A stretch of DNA of 12,292 bases from UMGS1474 sp050946775 (GCA_050946775.1 JBMNVL010000057.1:1-12292), one strand, 5' to 3'. Counted from the stretch's first letter, positions 1 through 5,649 are shown. Made by a program: numbers and translations. The notes: a model not told the origin generated them from the sequence alone.

Positions 1-20
1 CCCTTGCGGGTGGCTTTTTG
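1..20. terminator. Right half of an intrinsic terminator cut by the window start
   Basis: CCC-TTGC-GGG followed by TGGC and a run of five T's looks like the loop and right arm of a terminator hairpin whose left arm lies before base 1. Read on the minus strand it starts with AAAAAGCC directly after the tRNA-Ser(GCU) gene, so it probably ends the tRNA transcript, possibly in both directions. The minus-strand T-tract cannot be seen. Confidence 0.45.
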
Positions 21-22
21 CT

Positions 23-113
23 TGGCGGAGAAGGAGGGACTCGAACCCTCGCGCCGGTTACCCGACCTACGCCCTTAGCAGGGGCGCCTCGTCACCAACT
101 TGAGTACTTCTCC
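23..113 (-). tRNA. tRNA-Ser (anticodon GCU)
   Basis: On the minus strand a seven-base acceptor stem (GGAGAAG, 113-107) pairs with bases 33-27, followed by discriminator G (26) and an encoded CCA (25-23). The anticodon stem CGCCC/GGGCG closes the loop CTGCTAA with anticodon GCU at 79-77, which reads AGC and AGU serine codons. The TTCGA-type T-loop (gactcgaaccc on plus) and a long variable arm, the hallmark of class II tRNAs, are visible. It is the second gene of a two-tRNA unit behind tRNA-Ser(UGA), 59 bp downstream. Confidence 0.96.
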
Positions 114-172
114 ATCTATACCATATCCAAGGCGTTGTGAGCAATGGATTGGCTATTCCGTTATCTGTGAGG

Positions 173-259
173 TGGCGGAGAGGAAGGGATTCGAACCCTT
201 GGCTCTTGCGAGTCACCGGTTTTCAAGACCGGCTCCTTAAACCGCTCGGACACCTCTCC
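173..259 (-). tRNA. tRNA-Ser (anticodon UGA)
   Basis: On the minus strand the acceptor stem GGAGAGG (259-253) pairs with 183-177, followed by discriminator G (176) and encoded CCA (175-173). The anticodon arm ACCGG/CCGGT holds the loop CTTGAAA with anticodon UGA at 225-223, which reads UCA and, by wobble, other UCN serine codons. A TTCGA T-loop and a long variable arm identify a class II serine tRNA. It is the first gene after the promoter at 277-305. Confidence 0.96.
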
Positions 260-276
260 GTGTAGCGACATTTGAT

Positions 277-305
277 ATCTTACCATTTTTCGTCGGCAAT
301 GTCAA
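277..305 (-). promoter_or_regulatory. Sigma-A promoter of the tRNA-Ser pair
   Basis: A perfect -35 TTGACA (305-300), a 17-bp spacer and the -10 TAAGAT (282-277, four of six to consensus) put the transcription start near 270, about 11 bp before the first tRNA. The spacing and placement suit a stable-RNA promoter. The -35 box lies in the loop of the plus-strand hairpin at 291-317. Confidence 0.8.
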
Positions 306-325
306 CACTTGCCGACGGTTTTTTT
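291..325 (+). terminator. Plus-strand intrinsic terminator between tRNAs and the Cys-rich gene
   Basis: A perfect 9-bp stem CGTCGGCAA/TTGCCGACG (291-299 with 309-317), a 9-base loop, one G and seven T's (319-325) form a textbook terminator for plus-strand transcription. No plus-strand gene is visible upstream, so it may block antisense transcription through the tRNA genes and insulate the gene at 417. Confidence 0.75.
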
Positions 326-340
326 CTGCAAAAATCCGTC

Positions 341-367
341 ACTCCCCTGCCCTGCCGGCATACAATA
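341..367 (+). promoter_or_regulatory. Sigma-K-like promoter of the Cys-rich protein gene
   Basis: AC (341-342), 16 bases, then G-CATACAATA (359-367) fits the known sigma-K pattern AC-N16/17-CATAnnnTA at every fixed position. The -10 also resembles the sigma-E form CATACAAT, but no sigma-E-type -35 ATA was found at the right distance. The predicted start near 375 would leave a leader of about 40 bases before the ATG at 417. No sigma-A promoter was noticed for this gene. Confidence 0.6.
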
Positions 368-416
368 CGAATGAAGTGAAATCCATTCACTACCTTTTCA
401 ACAGGAGGATTTGCGT

Positions 417-1241
417 ATGCCTGAAAACAAACATACCCATGGCTGCCGGGACGCCGTATGCATCGACGCCGGTCGGGTGTTCGATTCCTGTGGAGACCGT
501 GATTGTCTGGAGGACCTGCGGGTGTGCTTTACCGAGCGGGATCAAGCGCTGGTGGACGACGCGCTCAACCTGCGCGCGCGGGACGTGGAGGTGCTTACCG
601 TTTACATCGACGTGGAGCCTATCCCCTTTAACAAAGGGTATTATGCCTGCGATCTGACCTTCTATTTCCACGTGCGGATGGACGTATACACCGGCCGCAG
701 CTCCGCCGGCGGGTCGGTCAACGGTCTGGCGGTTTTCCGCAAACGGGTGATCCTGTACGGCGGCGAAGGCAACGTCAAGGTGTTTTCCAGCGAATACCGC
801 CCCGACGGCAACGATCCCCAGCGGACGCCGACCCGCAATCTGCCGCGGTGCAACGTGCAGGTGGCCGAGCCGGTGGTGCTGGACTACCGCGTTACCGACT
901 GCGGCGAGATCACCGTCAACGAGGAGTTCGATCTGGAATACAACAACGTTCCCGGCGGTGTGGCGGAGCATTTTGACGGCACGCTGCAGTTCGGCGGCGA
1001 CCATCGCCGCGTCTACGTGACGGTCGGGGTGTTCACCATCGTGCAGTTGATCCGCAACGTGCAGATGCTAATGCCGGCCTACGACTACTGTATGCCCACC
1101 AAGGAGTGCACGCCGCAAAACGAAAGCGCCTGCGATCTGTTCCGGCAGATGAGCTTCCCGGTGGATGAATTTTTCCCGCCCCGCGTGGAGCAAAACGGCG
1201 CCCAACCCGGCGGCAGCGCCTCTCCCAATCGCTGTTCCTAA
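417..1241 (+). CDS. Conserved clostridial cysteine-rich protein, function unknown, probably sporulation-linked
   Basis: A soluble-looking 274-residue protein with no signal peptide or membrane helix. It has 12 cysteines, five of them in the first 37 residues (10, 15, 25, 30, 37), within CxxxxC-type spacings and the stretch DSCGDRDCLEDL. From memory, similar proteins of about this length recur in sporulating Clostridia and share this N-terminus, a VYIDVEPIPFN segment and a C-terminal FPVDEFFPP; they have no assigned function. The body is rich in alternating beta-type residues. The ATG at 417 is preferred over the in-frame TTG at 411 because AGGAGG (403-408) lies eight bases before 417 but only two before 411. 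The gene stands alone, behind a sigma-K-like promoter and before a bidirectional terminator. A disulphide-linked spore coat or exosporium role is inferred, not shown. Confidence 0.85.
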   Translation: MPENKHTHGCRDAVCIDAGRVFDSCGDRDCLEDLRVCFTERDQALVDDALNLRARDVEVLTVYIDVEPIPFNKGYYACDLTFYFHVRMDVYTGRSSAGGSVNGLAVFRKRVILYGGEGNVKVFSSEYRPDGNDPQRTPTRNLPRCNVQVAEPVVLDYRVTDCGEITVNEEFDLEYNNVPGGVAEHFDGTLQFGGDHRRVYVTVGVFTIVQLIRNVQMLMPAYDYCMPTKECTPQNESACDLFRQMSFPVDEFFPPRVEQNGAQPGGSASPNRCS

Positions 1242-1244
1242 TTG

Positions 1245-1280
1245 CAAAAGGCGGGTCACCTTCGCGTGACTCGCCTTTTG
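1245..1280. terminator. Bidirectional terminator between convergent genes
   Basis: A 15-bp stem (1245-1259 with 1266-1280, one G-T wobble) has a six-base loop and begins and ends with CAAAA/TTTTG, so each strand has a short U-run at its exit side. It sits between the plus-strand Cys-rich gene and the minus-strand ruvX gene and probably ends both. Confidence 0.85.
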
Positions 1281-1291
1281 ATCCATTGAGA

Positions 1292-1702
1292 TCAGGACAG
1301 GCTGTCCAGATAGTTTTGCAGGATGATGGTCGCGGCGACGGTGTCGATCACCGCTTTGCGCTTTTTGCCGCGGGTATCGGTCTGGTTGAGCACGCCGATG
1401 GCCGAAACCGTGGTCATCCGTTCGTCCCACAGCTTGACCGGCAGGCCGGTTTTTTGCGCAAGGACGTTGGCAAACTCTTCGGCCCGCTGCGCGCTTTCGC
1501 CCCGGCTGCCGTCCATATTTTTGGGGTGACCCACCACGATCTCGGTCGCCTGCCGCTCGTTGGCGATGGCGGCAATCTTGTCCGCCAATACCGTAAGATC
1601 GTTTTCGTTGACGGTGCAAACAGGCGACGCCAAGAATCCGCTTTCGTCCGAAATCGCCAGTCCGGTACGCGCCAGTCCCAGATCCACAGCCAAAATCCGC
1701 AT
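1292..1702 (-). CDS. ruvX: RuvX/YqgF-family nuclease, pre-16S rRNA processing
   Basis: A 136-residue protein with the RNase H-like fold of the YqgF family: N-terminal beta strand MRILAVDLGLARTGLAISD with Asp-7, the loop VVGHPKNMDGS (56-66), LWDERMTT (91-98) and Asp-120 in the C-terminal VIDTVAA. The family is linked to maturation of the 16S rRNA 5' end and was earlier proposed as a Holliday-junction resolvase. The start at 1702 is chosen over the in-frame ATG at 1714: it gives the canonical N-terminus, lies one base after the stop of the upstream gene (TGA-T-ATG), and has GGTGAT just upstream as Shine-Dalgarno sequence. It is the last gene of a three-gene unit, with translation likely coupled to the membrane protein gene. 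Confidence 0.93.
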   Translation of the reverse strand: MRILAVDLGLARTGLAISDESGFLASPVCTVNENDLTVLADKIAAIANERQATEIVVGHPKNMDGSRGESAQRAEEFANVLAQKTGLPVKLWDERMTTVSAIGVLNQTDTRGKKRKAVIDTVAATIILQNYLDSLS

Positions 1703-1703
1703 A

Positions 1704-2045
1704 TCAATCACCATCCACCAGTTTATTGCCGCGGCAGGTCAAATGCGCCTGCTGCCCGATCGTCAACCGTTCGATCAGCCAGGGCGGCGCGTCAAAACGG
1801 CGCCGCTTTCCGTCGATCTCGACCGTGACCGAGCCGTAAAGCGGCCGCTTGGGATTGAGGGCGCCGAATCGTCCCTCGTACAGGGGCTTAGCCGGCATTT
1901 CCTTATCGACGATCCGCCCTTGCACGGTACGCGGCCGACGGCGGCTTTTCACAAAAGCGCCGATCAAGTACACGGTGAAAAGACACGGAAGGGATATGCC
2001 AAATACCAATTGGAAATAATACCAAAAATGCGCCCAGAAGTTCAT
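1704..2045 (-). CDS. Small one-pass membrane protein of unknown function
   Basis: A 113-residue protein with one N-terminal hydrophobic helix (about residues 7-31) followed by a basic stop-transfer stretch KSRRRPR and a soluble domain predicted to be cytoplasmic. The soluble part (SVTVEIDGKRRRFDAPPW, then LTIGQQAHLTCRGNKL) looks like a small beta-barrel and is weakly reminiscent of DUF2500-type proteins; I cannot assign it firmly. The start at 2045 gives an ATGA overlap with the stop of the phosphatase gene and has GGAGGA seven bases upstream, better than the in-frame start at 2063. It lies between the phosphatase and ruvX in one transcript. Confidence 0.82.
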   Translation of the reverse strand: MNFWAHFWYYFQLVFGISLPCLFTVYLIGAFVKSRRRPRTVQGRIVDKEMPAKPLYEGRFGALNPKRPLYGSVTVEIDGKRRRFDAPPWLIERLTIGQQAHLTCRGNKLVDGD

Positions 2046-2668
2046 CGTGTTTCCTCCGGCCACCAGTCGTCCTCCAGCGAAGGCTCGCCGGTTATCCGGA
2101 TGGCCTCGCCGTCAAAATCCAGTTGGCAATACCCGGTGTTGTCGATCCATCCGATCTCGCCCAGCCGTTCGATCGGCCAGCCCTTGGCAAAGCAGATGGC
2201 GTTGCGGATGGCGCAGCCGTGGGAGACCACCGCGATCCGTTTGCCGGCGTTGGCGGCGGCGATATCGGTGATCGCGCGGCTCATCCGATCAAAGACCGAG
2301 CGCATGGGCTCGCCTTTTTCCGGCTCAAACAGCCACGGCCGCCACGACCAGACGTCGCAATGCTCGGGATCGGTTTGCATCAGTTCGTTCCACGGCTTGC
2401 CTTCCCAAACGCCGACGTTGATCTCGATCAGCCGTTCGTCGACCGTGATGTCCAGTCCGTGGTAGCGATCGACTGCCTGGGCGGTGCGCATCGCCCGGCC
2501 GAGCGGACTGGAATAGATCCGGTCCAGCGCGATATCCCGAAACCGCTCCGCCAACCGCTGCAACTGGCTTTCTCCCTCGGCGCTGATCGGCATATCGATA
2601 TGGCCCTGAAAGAGCCGCTTTTTGTTTCCCTGCGTTTCACAATGGCGTATCAGATAAATGGTGGTCAT
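2042..2668 (-). CDS. Histidine phosphatase family protein (phosphoglycerate mutase-like)
   Basis: A 208-residue cytoplasmic protein of the histidine phosphatase superfamily. The phosphate pocket is visible: Arg-8 and His-9 in LIRHCET (the usual RHG glycine is Cys-10, a variant I recall in other Firmicutes), Arg-58 in SSPLGRA, Glu-82 in RLIEINVGVWEG, and His-150 in VVSHG. The family covers phosphoglycerate mutases, alpha-ribazole phosphatase (CobC) and broad-specificity phosphatases; the substrate cannot be read from the sequence, and no cobalamin genes are nearby. The ATG at 2668 has GGGAG six bases upstream. It is the first gene of the unit with the membrane protein and ruvX. Confidence 0.9.
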   Translation of the reverse strand: MTTIYLIRHCETQGNKKRLFQGHIDMPISAEGESQLQRLAERFRDIALDRIYSSPLGRAMRTAQAVDRYHGLDITVDERLIEINVGVWEGKPWNELMQTDPEHCDVWSWRPWLFEPEKGEPMRSVFDRMSRAITDIAAANAGKRIAVVSHGCAIRNAICFAKGWPIERLGEIGWIDNTGYCQLDFDGEAIRITGEPSLEDDWWPEETR

Positions 2669-2700
2669 GGTATGCTCCCGTGTTTTTCAATTTCCCGTTT

Positions 2701-2729
2701 ATTGTACACCATTCGCGCCCAATACGCAA
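2701..2729 (-). promoter_or_regulatory. Probable sigma-A promoter of phosphatase-membrane protein-ruvX unit
   Basis: On the minus strand TTGCGT (2729-2724), 17 bases, TACAAT (2706-2701) gives a predicted start near 2694, 26 bases before the phosphatase ATG. The -10 is one base from consensus; the -35 matches mainly in TTG. It begins just after the terminator at 2731-2765, as expected for a new unit. Confidence 0.6.
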
Positions 2730-2730
2730 G

Positions 2731-2765
2731 AAAAATCGGACCCGTCGGCAAACGGGTCCGATTTT
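2731..2765 (-). terminator. Intrinsic terminator of the uvrC-downstream unit
   Basis: A perfect 14-bp stem (2765-2752 with 2745-2732), six-base loop and minus-strand U-run (2735-2731). The stem starts on the last base of the stop codon of the Met-rich helical protein gene. The plus strand also carries T's at the exit (2762-2765), so weak two-way action is possible. Confidence 0.92.
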
Positions 2766-3202
2766 CAGCCTAAAAACGCTTTTAGTTTTTCGATGTTGTG
2801 CTCCTCGGTATCCAGCAGCTTTTGCCCCAGCCGTTCGGCGTTTTGGCCCACGCCCTCGTACAGCTTGAGCTTTTTGGTGATCTCGATCACCCCGTTGGTG
2901 CTGCCCTTGATCATCATCTGTGCCACGTGAGAGGGCGTGTTGTCGTTCATCATTTTCATATCCACCATCATTTTGGCGGACATTTTGGCGACCGGCCCGA
3001 CCGTTTGCATCTCGCCGGGAAACTGATCGTGTGCCTCGTGCATGATCGAGCGGTATTCCTTTTGCTGGGTTTTGAGATGCTGGCGCATCCGGGTGTCGGT
3101 GACCCGCTCCAGCAGATAGCCGATGCTTTCCTCGCCCATCTCGGCGTTTTTATAAATGAAGTTGAGTAATTCCTCGCGGTCAGAATAACGGTCGGTGTTC
3201 AT
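2765..3202 (-). CDS. Met-rich helical protein, probable four-helix bundle, function unknown
   Basis: A 145-residue, almost wholly helical protein without signal peptide or cysteines. It has 13 methionines, most of them between residues 54 and 98 (KMSAKMMVDMKMM and AQMMIKG), and a pattern of long amphipathic helices like ferritin-like or DUF2383-type four-helix bundles. No di-iron ExxH ligand set is convincing, so metal binding is not claimed. From memory, similar short proteins occur in many Clostridia as hypothetical proteins. The ATG at 3202 has AAAGGGG eight bases upstream, but that site lies in a hairpin (3211-3245). The gene follows uvrC by 44 bp and ends in the terminator at 2731-2765. 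Confidence 0.82.
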   Translation of the reverse strand: MNTDRYSDREELLNFIYKNAEMGEESIGYLLERVTDTRMRQHLKTQQKEYRSIMHEAHDQFPGEMQTVGPVAKMSAKMMVDMKMMNDNTPSHVAQMMIKGSTNGVIEITKKLKLYEGVGQNAERLGQKLLDTEEHNIEKLKAFLG

Positions 3203-3210
3203 CCTGTTCG

Positions 3211-3245
3211 CCCCTTTCGGGATTAGGGTGTCCCGGCAAAAGGGG
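3211..3245 (-). promoter_or_regulatory. Hairpin covering the ribosome binding site of the Met-rich protein gene
   Basis: In the uvrC-to-next-gene spacer, bases 3245-3239 pair with 3217-3211 (CCCCTTT/AAAGGGG) and 3235-3231 with 3222-3218, with a three-base bulge and an eight-base loop. The whole Shine-Dalgarno AAAGGGG is inside the stem. There is no T-run, so it is not a terminator; it could lower translation or protect the RNA end. Confidence 0.5.
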
Positions 3246-3246
3246 T

Positions 3247-5088
3247 TTATGCGTCTTCCTCTTGAAAATGCTCAAAAACCGCCTGCGCGGCCGGTTTGGT
3301 CATCCCCTTGATGCCCTGCAATTCCTCCAGCGACGCTTCCCGTACCGCCTTGACCGATCCGAAATGCCGCAGCAGCGCTTTCGCGCGGGTCTCGCCTACT
3401 CCCTCGATCCCGGTCAATGAGGTGCAGATGCGGCTTTTGCCCCGCTTTTGCCGGTGATAGGAGATGGCGAACCGGTGAACCTCTTCTTGAATGGTTCCCA
3501 CCAGCGTAAAAGCGGCGCGTTTGGCGTGGATGGCGATCTCGCCACCGTCGGCGGCGATGGCGCGGGTACGGTGGTGGGAATCCTTGACCATGCCGAACAC
3601 CGGAACGGTATAGCCCCGCGCTTCCAGCACGGGACGCACCGCGCCGACCTGCCCCTGACCGCCGTCCAGCAGGATCAGATCCGGCAGGCGGCCGAAGCCT
3701 TCGCCCGAATCCTTTTGTTTCTCGTATTCGTCCAACCGGCGGGAGATCACTTCCCGCATCGATCCGTAATCGTCCTGGCCGTCAAAAGAACGGATCTTGA
3801 ATTTGCGATAAGCGGATTTAAGAGGACGGCCGTTGTAAAACACCACCATGCCGGCGACGTTGTCGGCGCCGTCGGTGTGGGAAATATCGTAGCTTTCGAT
3901 ATACGCCGGCGGAGCGTCAAGCCCCAAAAGCCGCGCCAATTCGTCCAGCGCCGCGGCGTCCCGACCGCTGATCTCCTGCAGCCGGGCAATATGCTCGGCG
4001 GCGTTGTTGCGGCACATCTCCACCAGATGAGCCTGTTCGCCTCGCTGCGGGATATGGAGCTGCACCCGGCGTTTCGCCTTGTCGGTGAGCCACTGCTCCA
4101 TCAGCGGGGCGTCTTCCACTTCCCCGTCCACCGTGATCTGCGGCGGAATGGGATGGCGCACAGTATAGTATTCCCGCAAAAACTCGGCCCGCGCCGACGC
4201 GGGAGAATCGAACTCGTCGATCAAAAAATGCTCCCGGTCGCTCAGCCGGCCTTTGGTGAAGCGGAACACCTCGAAGCAGATCCGGTCGTTGCCCCGCGCC
4301 ATGGCGACGACGTCTTGCTCGCGCACGCGGGACATCACCACCTTTTGCTTGTCGCTCAACCGCTTGATGGCGGCGATATGATCCCGCAGACGGGCGGCTT
4401 TTTCAAATTCCAGCCGTTCAGCAGCCTGCTCCATCCGTTCTTTCAGCAGCGAAAGGGTGCGGGCGCTGCCCTGAGTCAAAAACTCCACCGCCTGATTGAC
4501 CTGCTCGGCATACTCCGCTTCGCTGATCCGTCCGGTACAGGGCGCGCAGCATTGATCGATGTAGTGGTTCAAGCAGGGACGGCCGCTGGCCTTGCGATAC
4601 CCGAACGGCCGGTTGCAGGTGGCCAGCTTGAAGATCTTATGGGCTTCCTCGACCGCCTGCTTGATGATGAAGGAGCTCATATACGGGCCGATGTAGCGGG
4701 CGCCGTCGTCCAGCTTTTGCAGCACCGCGTCGATCCGGGAATAGGGCGGCGGCGAGATACGGATATAGCTGTATCCTTTATCGTCCTTGAGCAGGATGTT
4801 GTATTTGGGCTTGTGCTGCTTGATCAGCGAGCATTCCAGTACCAGCGCCTCGAATTCGCTGTCGGCGACGATATACTCGAAATGATCCACCTGGCTGACC
4901 ATCTGGCGCACCTTGGGCGGATGCTGATTGCCGGCGCCGAAATATTGGCTGACCCGGTTTTTGAGCGCCTTGGCCTTGCCGATATAGATGATGTGATCCT
5001 GCTGATCCCGCATGATGTACACCCCGGGCAGCAGCGGTAGCGCCATCGCCTGCCGGCGCAGATCGGGAAGCTTTGGATTGGTCTGCAT
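3247..5088 (-). CDS. uvrC: UvrABC excinuclease subunit C
   Basis: A full-length 613-residue UvrC, which makes both incisions around a DNA lesion after UvrA/UvrB recognition. Domains in order: GIY-YIG nuclease for the 3' cut (GVY 22-24, YIGKAK 35-40); the cysteine cluster C158, C172, C180/181, C184, known to hold an Fe-S cluster in the family; UVR motif for UvrB contact (about 209-243); RNase H-like nuclease for the 5' cut with Asp-401 (DISH), Asp-475 (LLDGG) and His-538 (VHRFAI); tandem helix-hairpin-helix at 557-608. The ATG at 5088 has AAAGGAG upstream (GGAG 11 bases away). It lies downstream of HPr, separated by a strong terminator, with no clear promoter of its own in the gap. Confidence 0.98.
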   Translation of the reverse strand: MQTNPKLPDLRRQAMALPLLPGVYIMRDQQDHIIYIGKAKALKNRVSQYFGAGNQHPPKVRQMVSQVDHFEYIVADSEFEALVLECSLIKQHKPKYNILLKDDKGYSYIRISPPPYSRIDAVLQKLDDGARYIGPYMSSFIIKQAVEEAHKIFKLATCNRPFGYRKASGRPCLNHYIDQCCAPCTGRISEAEYAEQVNQAVEFLTQGSARTLSLLKERMEQAAERLEFEKAARLRDHIAAIKRLSDKQKVVMSRVREQDVVAMARGNDRICFEVFRFTKGRLSDREHFLIDEFDSPASARAEFLREYYTVRHPIPPQITVDGEVEDAPLMEQWLTDKAKRRVQLHIPQRGEQAHLVEMCRNNAAEHIARLQEISGRDAAALDELARLLGLDAPPAYIESYDISHTDGADNVAGMVVFYNGRPLKSAYRKFKIRSFDGQDDYGSMREVISRRLDEYEKQKDSGEGFGRLPDLILLDGGQGQVGAVRPVLEARGYTVPVFGMVKDSHHRTRAIAADGGEIAIHAKRAAFTLVGTIQEEVHRFAISYHRQKRGKSRICTSLTGIEGVGETRAKALLRHFGSVKAVREASLEELQGIKGMTKPAAQAVFEHFQEEDA

Positions 5089-5120
5089 AAAGCGGCGCTC
5101 TCCTTTCCAGAAAATAAGAC

Positions 5121-5149
5121 AAAAAGCGCAGCCGTGAAAACGGCTGCGC
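5121..5149 (-). terminator. Intrinsic terminator behind the HPr gene
   Basis: A perfect 10-bp stem GCGCAGCCGT/ACGGCTGCGC (5149-5140 with 5135-5126), GAAA/TTTC tetraloop, and five U's on the minus strand (5125-5121). It ends HPr transcription 17 bases after the stop codon, and its U-run ends only 15 bases before the uvrC Shine-Dalgarno sequence. Confidence 0.93.
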
Positions 5150-5166
5150 CTTTTTCGATACGCGTT

Positions 5167-5430
5167 TTATTCGGCAAAGCCGGATTCGACCAGAGCCACC
5201 AGGCTGTCCACAGCCTCCTGCTCGTCCGCGCCGTCCGCGATCACGCGGATGTTGGTGCCGCCGACGATGCCCAGGGACAAAACGCCCAGCAAGCTTTTGG
5301 CGTTGGCGCGGCGTTCTTCCTTCTCGACCCAGACAGAGGACTTAAACTCGTTGGCCTTCTGAATGAAAAAAGTCGCCGGTCTGGCGTGCAGACCAACCTG
5401 ATTCTGAACCAGTACATCTTTTACGTACAT
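5167..5430 (-). CDS. ptsH: HPr phosphocarrier protein of the PTS
   Basis: An 87-residue cytoplasmic HPr. Enzyme I phosphorylates His-15 (GLHARPA, 13-19), and HPr passes the phosphate to sugar-specific EIIA proteins. Ser-46 in NAKSLLGVLSLGI (43-55) is the regulatory site used by HPr kinase/phosphorylase in Firmicutes, where P-Ser-HPr acts with CcpA in catabolite repression. Having His-15 as well as Ser-46 argues for HPr and against Crh. The frame is open further upstream, but the ATG at 5430 is right: it gives the standard N-terminus and has AGAGGAG eight bases before it. The gene has its own strong promoter and terminator. Confidence 0.96.
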   Translation of the reverse strand: MYVKDVLVQNQVGLHARPATFFIQKANEFKSSVWVEKEERRANAKSLLGVLSLGIVGGTNIRVIADGADEQEAVDSLVALVESGFAE

Positions 5431-5448
5431 TGTCAAAACTCCTCTCTG

Positions 5449-5460
5449 ATGGTTAACCAT
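5449..5460. promoter_or_regulatory. 12-bp perfect palindrome in the HPr leader
   Basis: ATGGTTAACCAT reads the same on both strands. It lies from about +7 to +18 of the predicted HPr transcript, between the -10 box and the ribosome binding site. The position suits an operator for a repressor, but no known regulator site is recognised. Confidence 0.35.
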
Positions 5461-5473
5461 TAAGAACAAACAA

Positions 5474-5501
5474 ATTATATCACAAATGGTCGTTTCGTCA
5501 A
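5474..5501 (-). promoter_or_regulatory. Sigma-A promoter of the HPr gene
   Basis: TTGACG (5501-5496), 16 bases, then TGA-TATAAT: a perfect -10 (5479-5474) with the extended TGn element. The predicted start is near 5467, giving a leader of about 37 bases. Confidence 0.88.
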
Positions 5502-5519
5502 TCGGTTTTGACCACATAA

Positions 5520-5546
5520 ACCGCCAAAAATCGCAATTTTGGCGGT
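5520..5546 (-). terminator. Terminator-like hairpin 3' of trmD
   Basis: A perfect 10-bp stem (5546-5537 with 5529-5520) and seven-base loop, with U's in the last part of the stem loop side but only TTT after it on the minus strand. It probably ends the ylxM-trmD transcript just before the HPr promoter. Its left arm can also pair with 5570-5566. Confidence 0.5.
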
Positions 5547-5649
5547 CTGCCCTATTGAAAGCAATACCGCTTGCCTCGGTTTTGTCACTATTGACGATTC
5601 TGGTGAACAAATTTTAGACAGAAAAACCGAAGAATGGCGTTTTTTTCCA
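5547..5649 (-). other. Structured 3' region of the trmD transcript
   Basis: No gene was found here. On the minus strand 5632-5623 can pair with 5583-5574 (10 bp, one G-U) around a large loop, and 5570-5566 plus 5565-5562 can pair with 5546-5542 and 5557-5554. The second pairing excludes the terminator-like stem at 5520-5546. These may be chance repeats or a small RNA switch. Confidence 0.35.

Noticed and set aside
6..12. Possible Cys-for-Gly loss of function in the histidine phosphatase (RHCE instead of RHGE), reported relative to residues of the gene at 2042-2668
   Set aside because: The catalytic Arg-8, His-9, Arg-58, Glu-82 and His-150 are all present, and I recall RHCE in other Firmicutes members; there is no sign of inactivation.
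390..1004. 204-codon minus-strand frame opposite the Cys-rich gene
   Set aside because: No ribosome binding site or known motif; the plus-strand gene has promoter, Shine-Dalgarno sequence and terminator.
3448..5040. 530-codon open frame on the plus strand opposite uvrC
   Set aside because: It is the antisense shadow of a full-length UvrC with all catalytic motifs; the translation shows no recognisable domain and has no convincing ribosome binding site.
5431..5610. In-frame N-terminal extension of HPr
   Set aside because: It would cross the consensus promoter and leader; the ATG at 5430 gives the standard HPr start.
5591..5619. Plus-strand TTGACG followed at 17 bases by TTAGAC as a promoter
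   Set aside because: The -10 is poor and no plus-strand gene follows; it points into trmD antisense.
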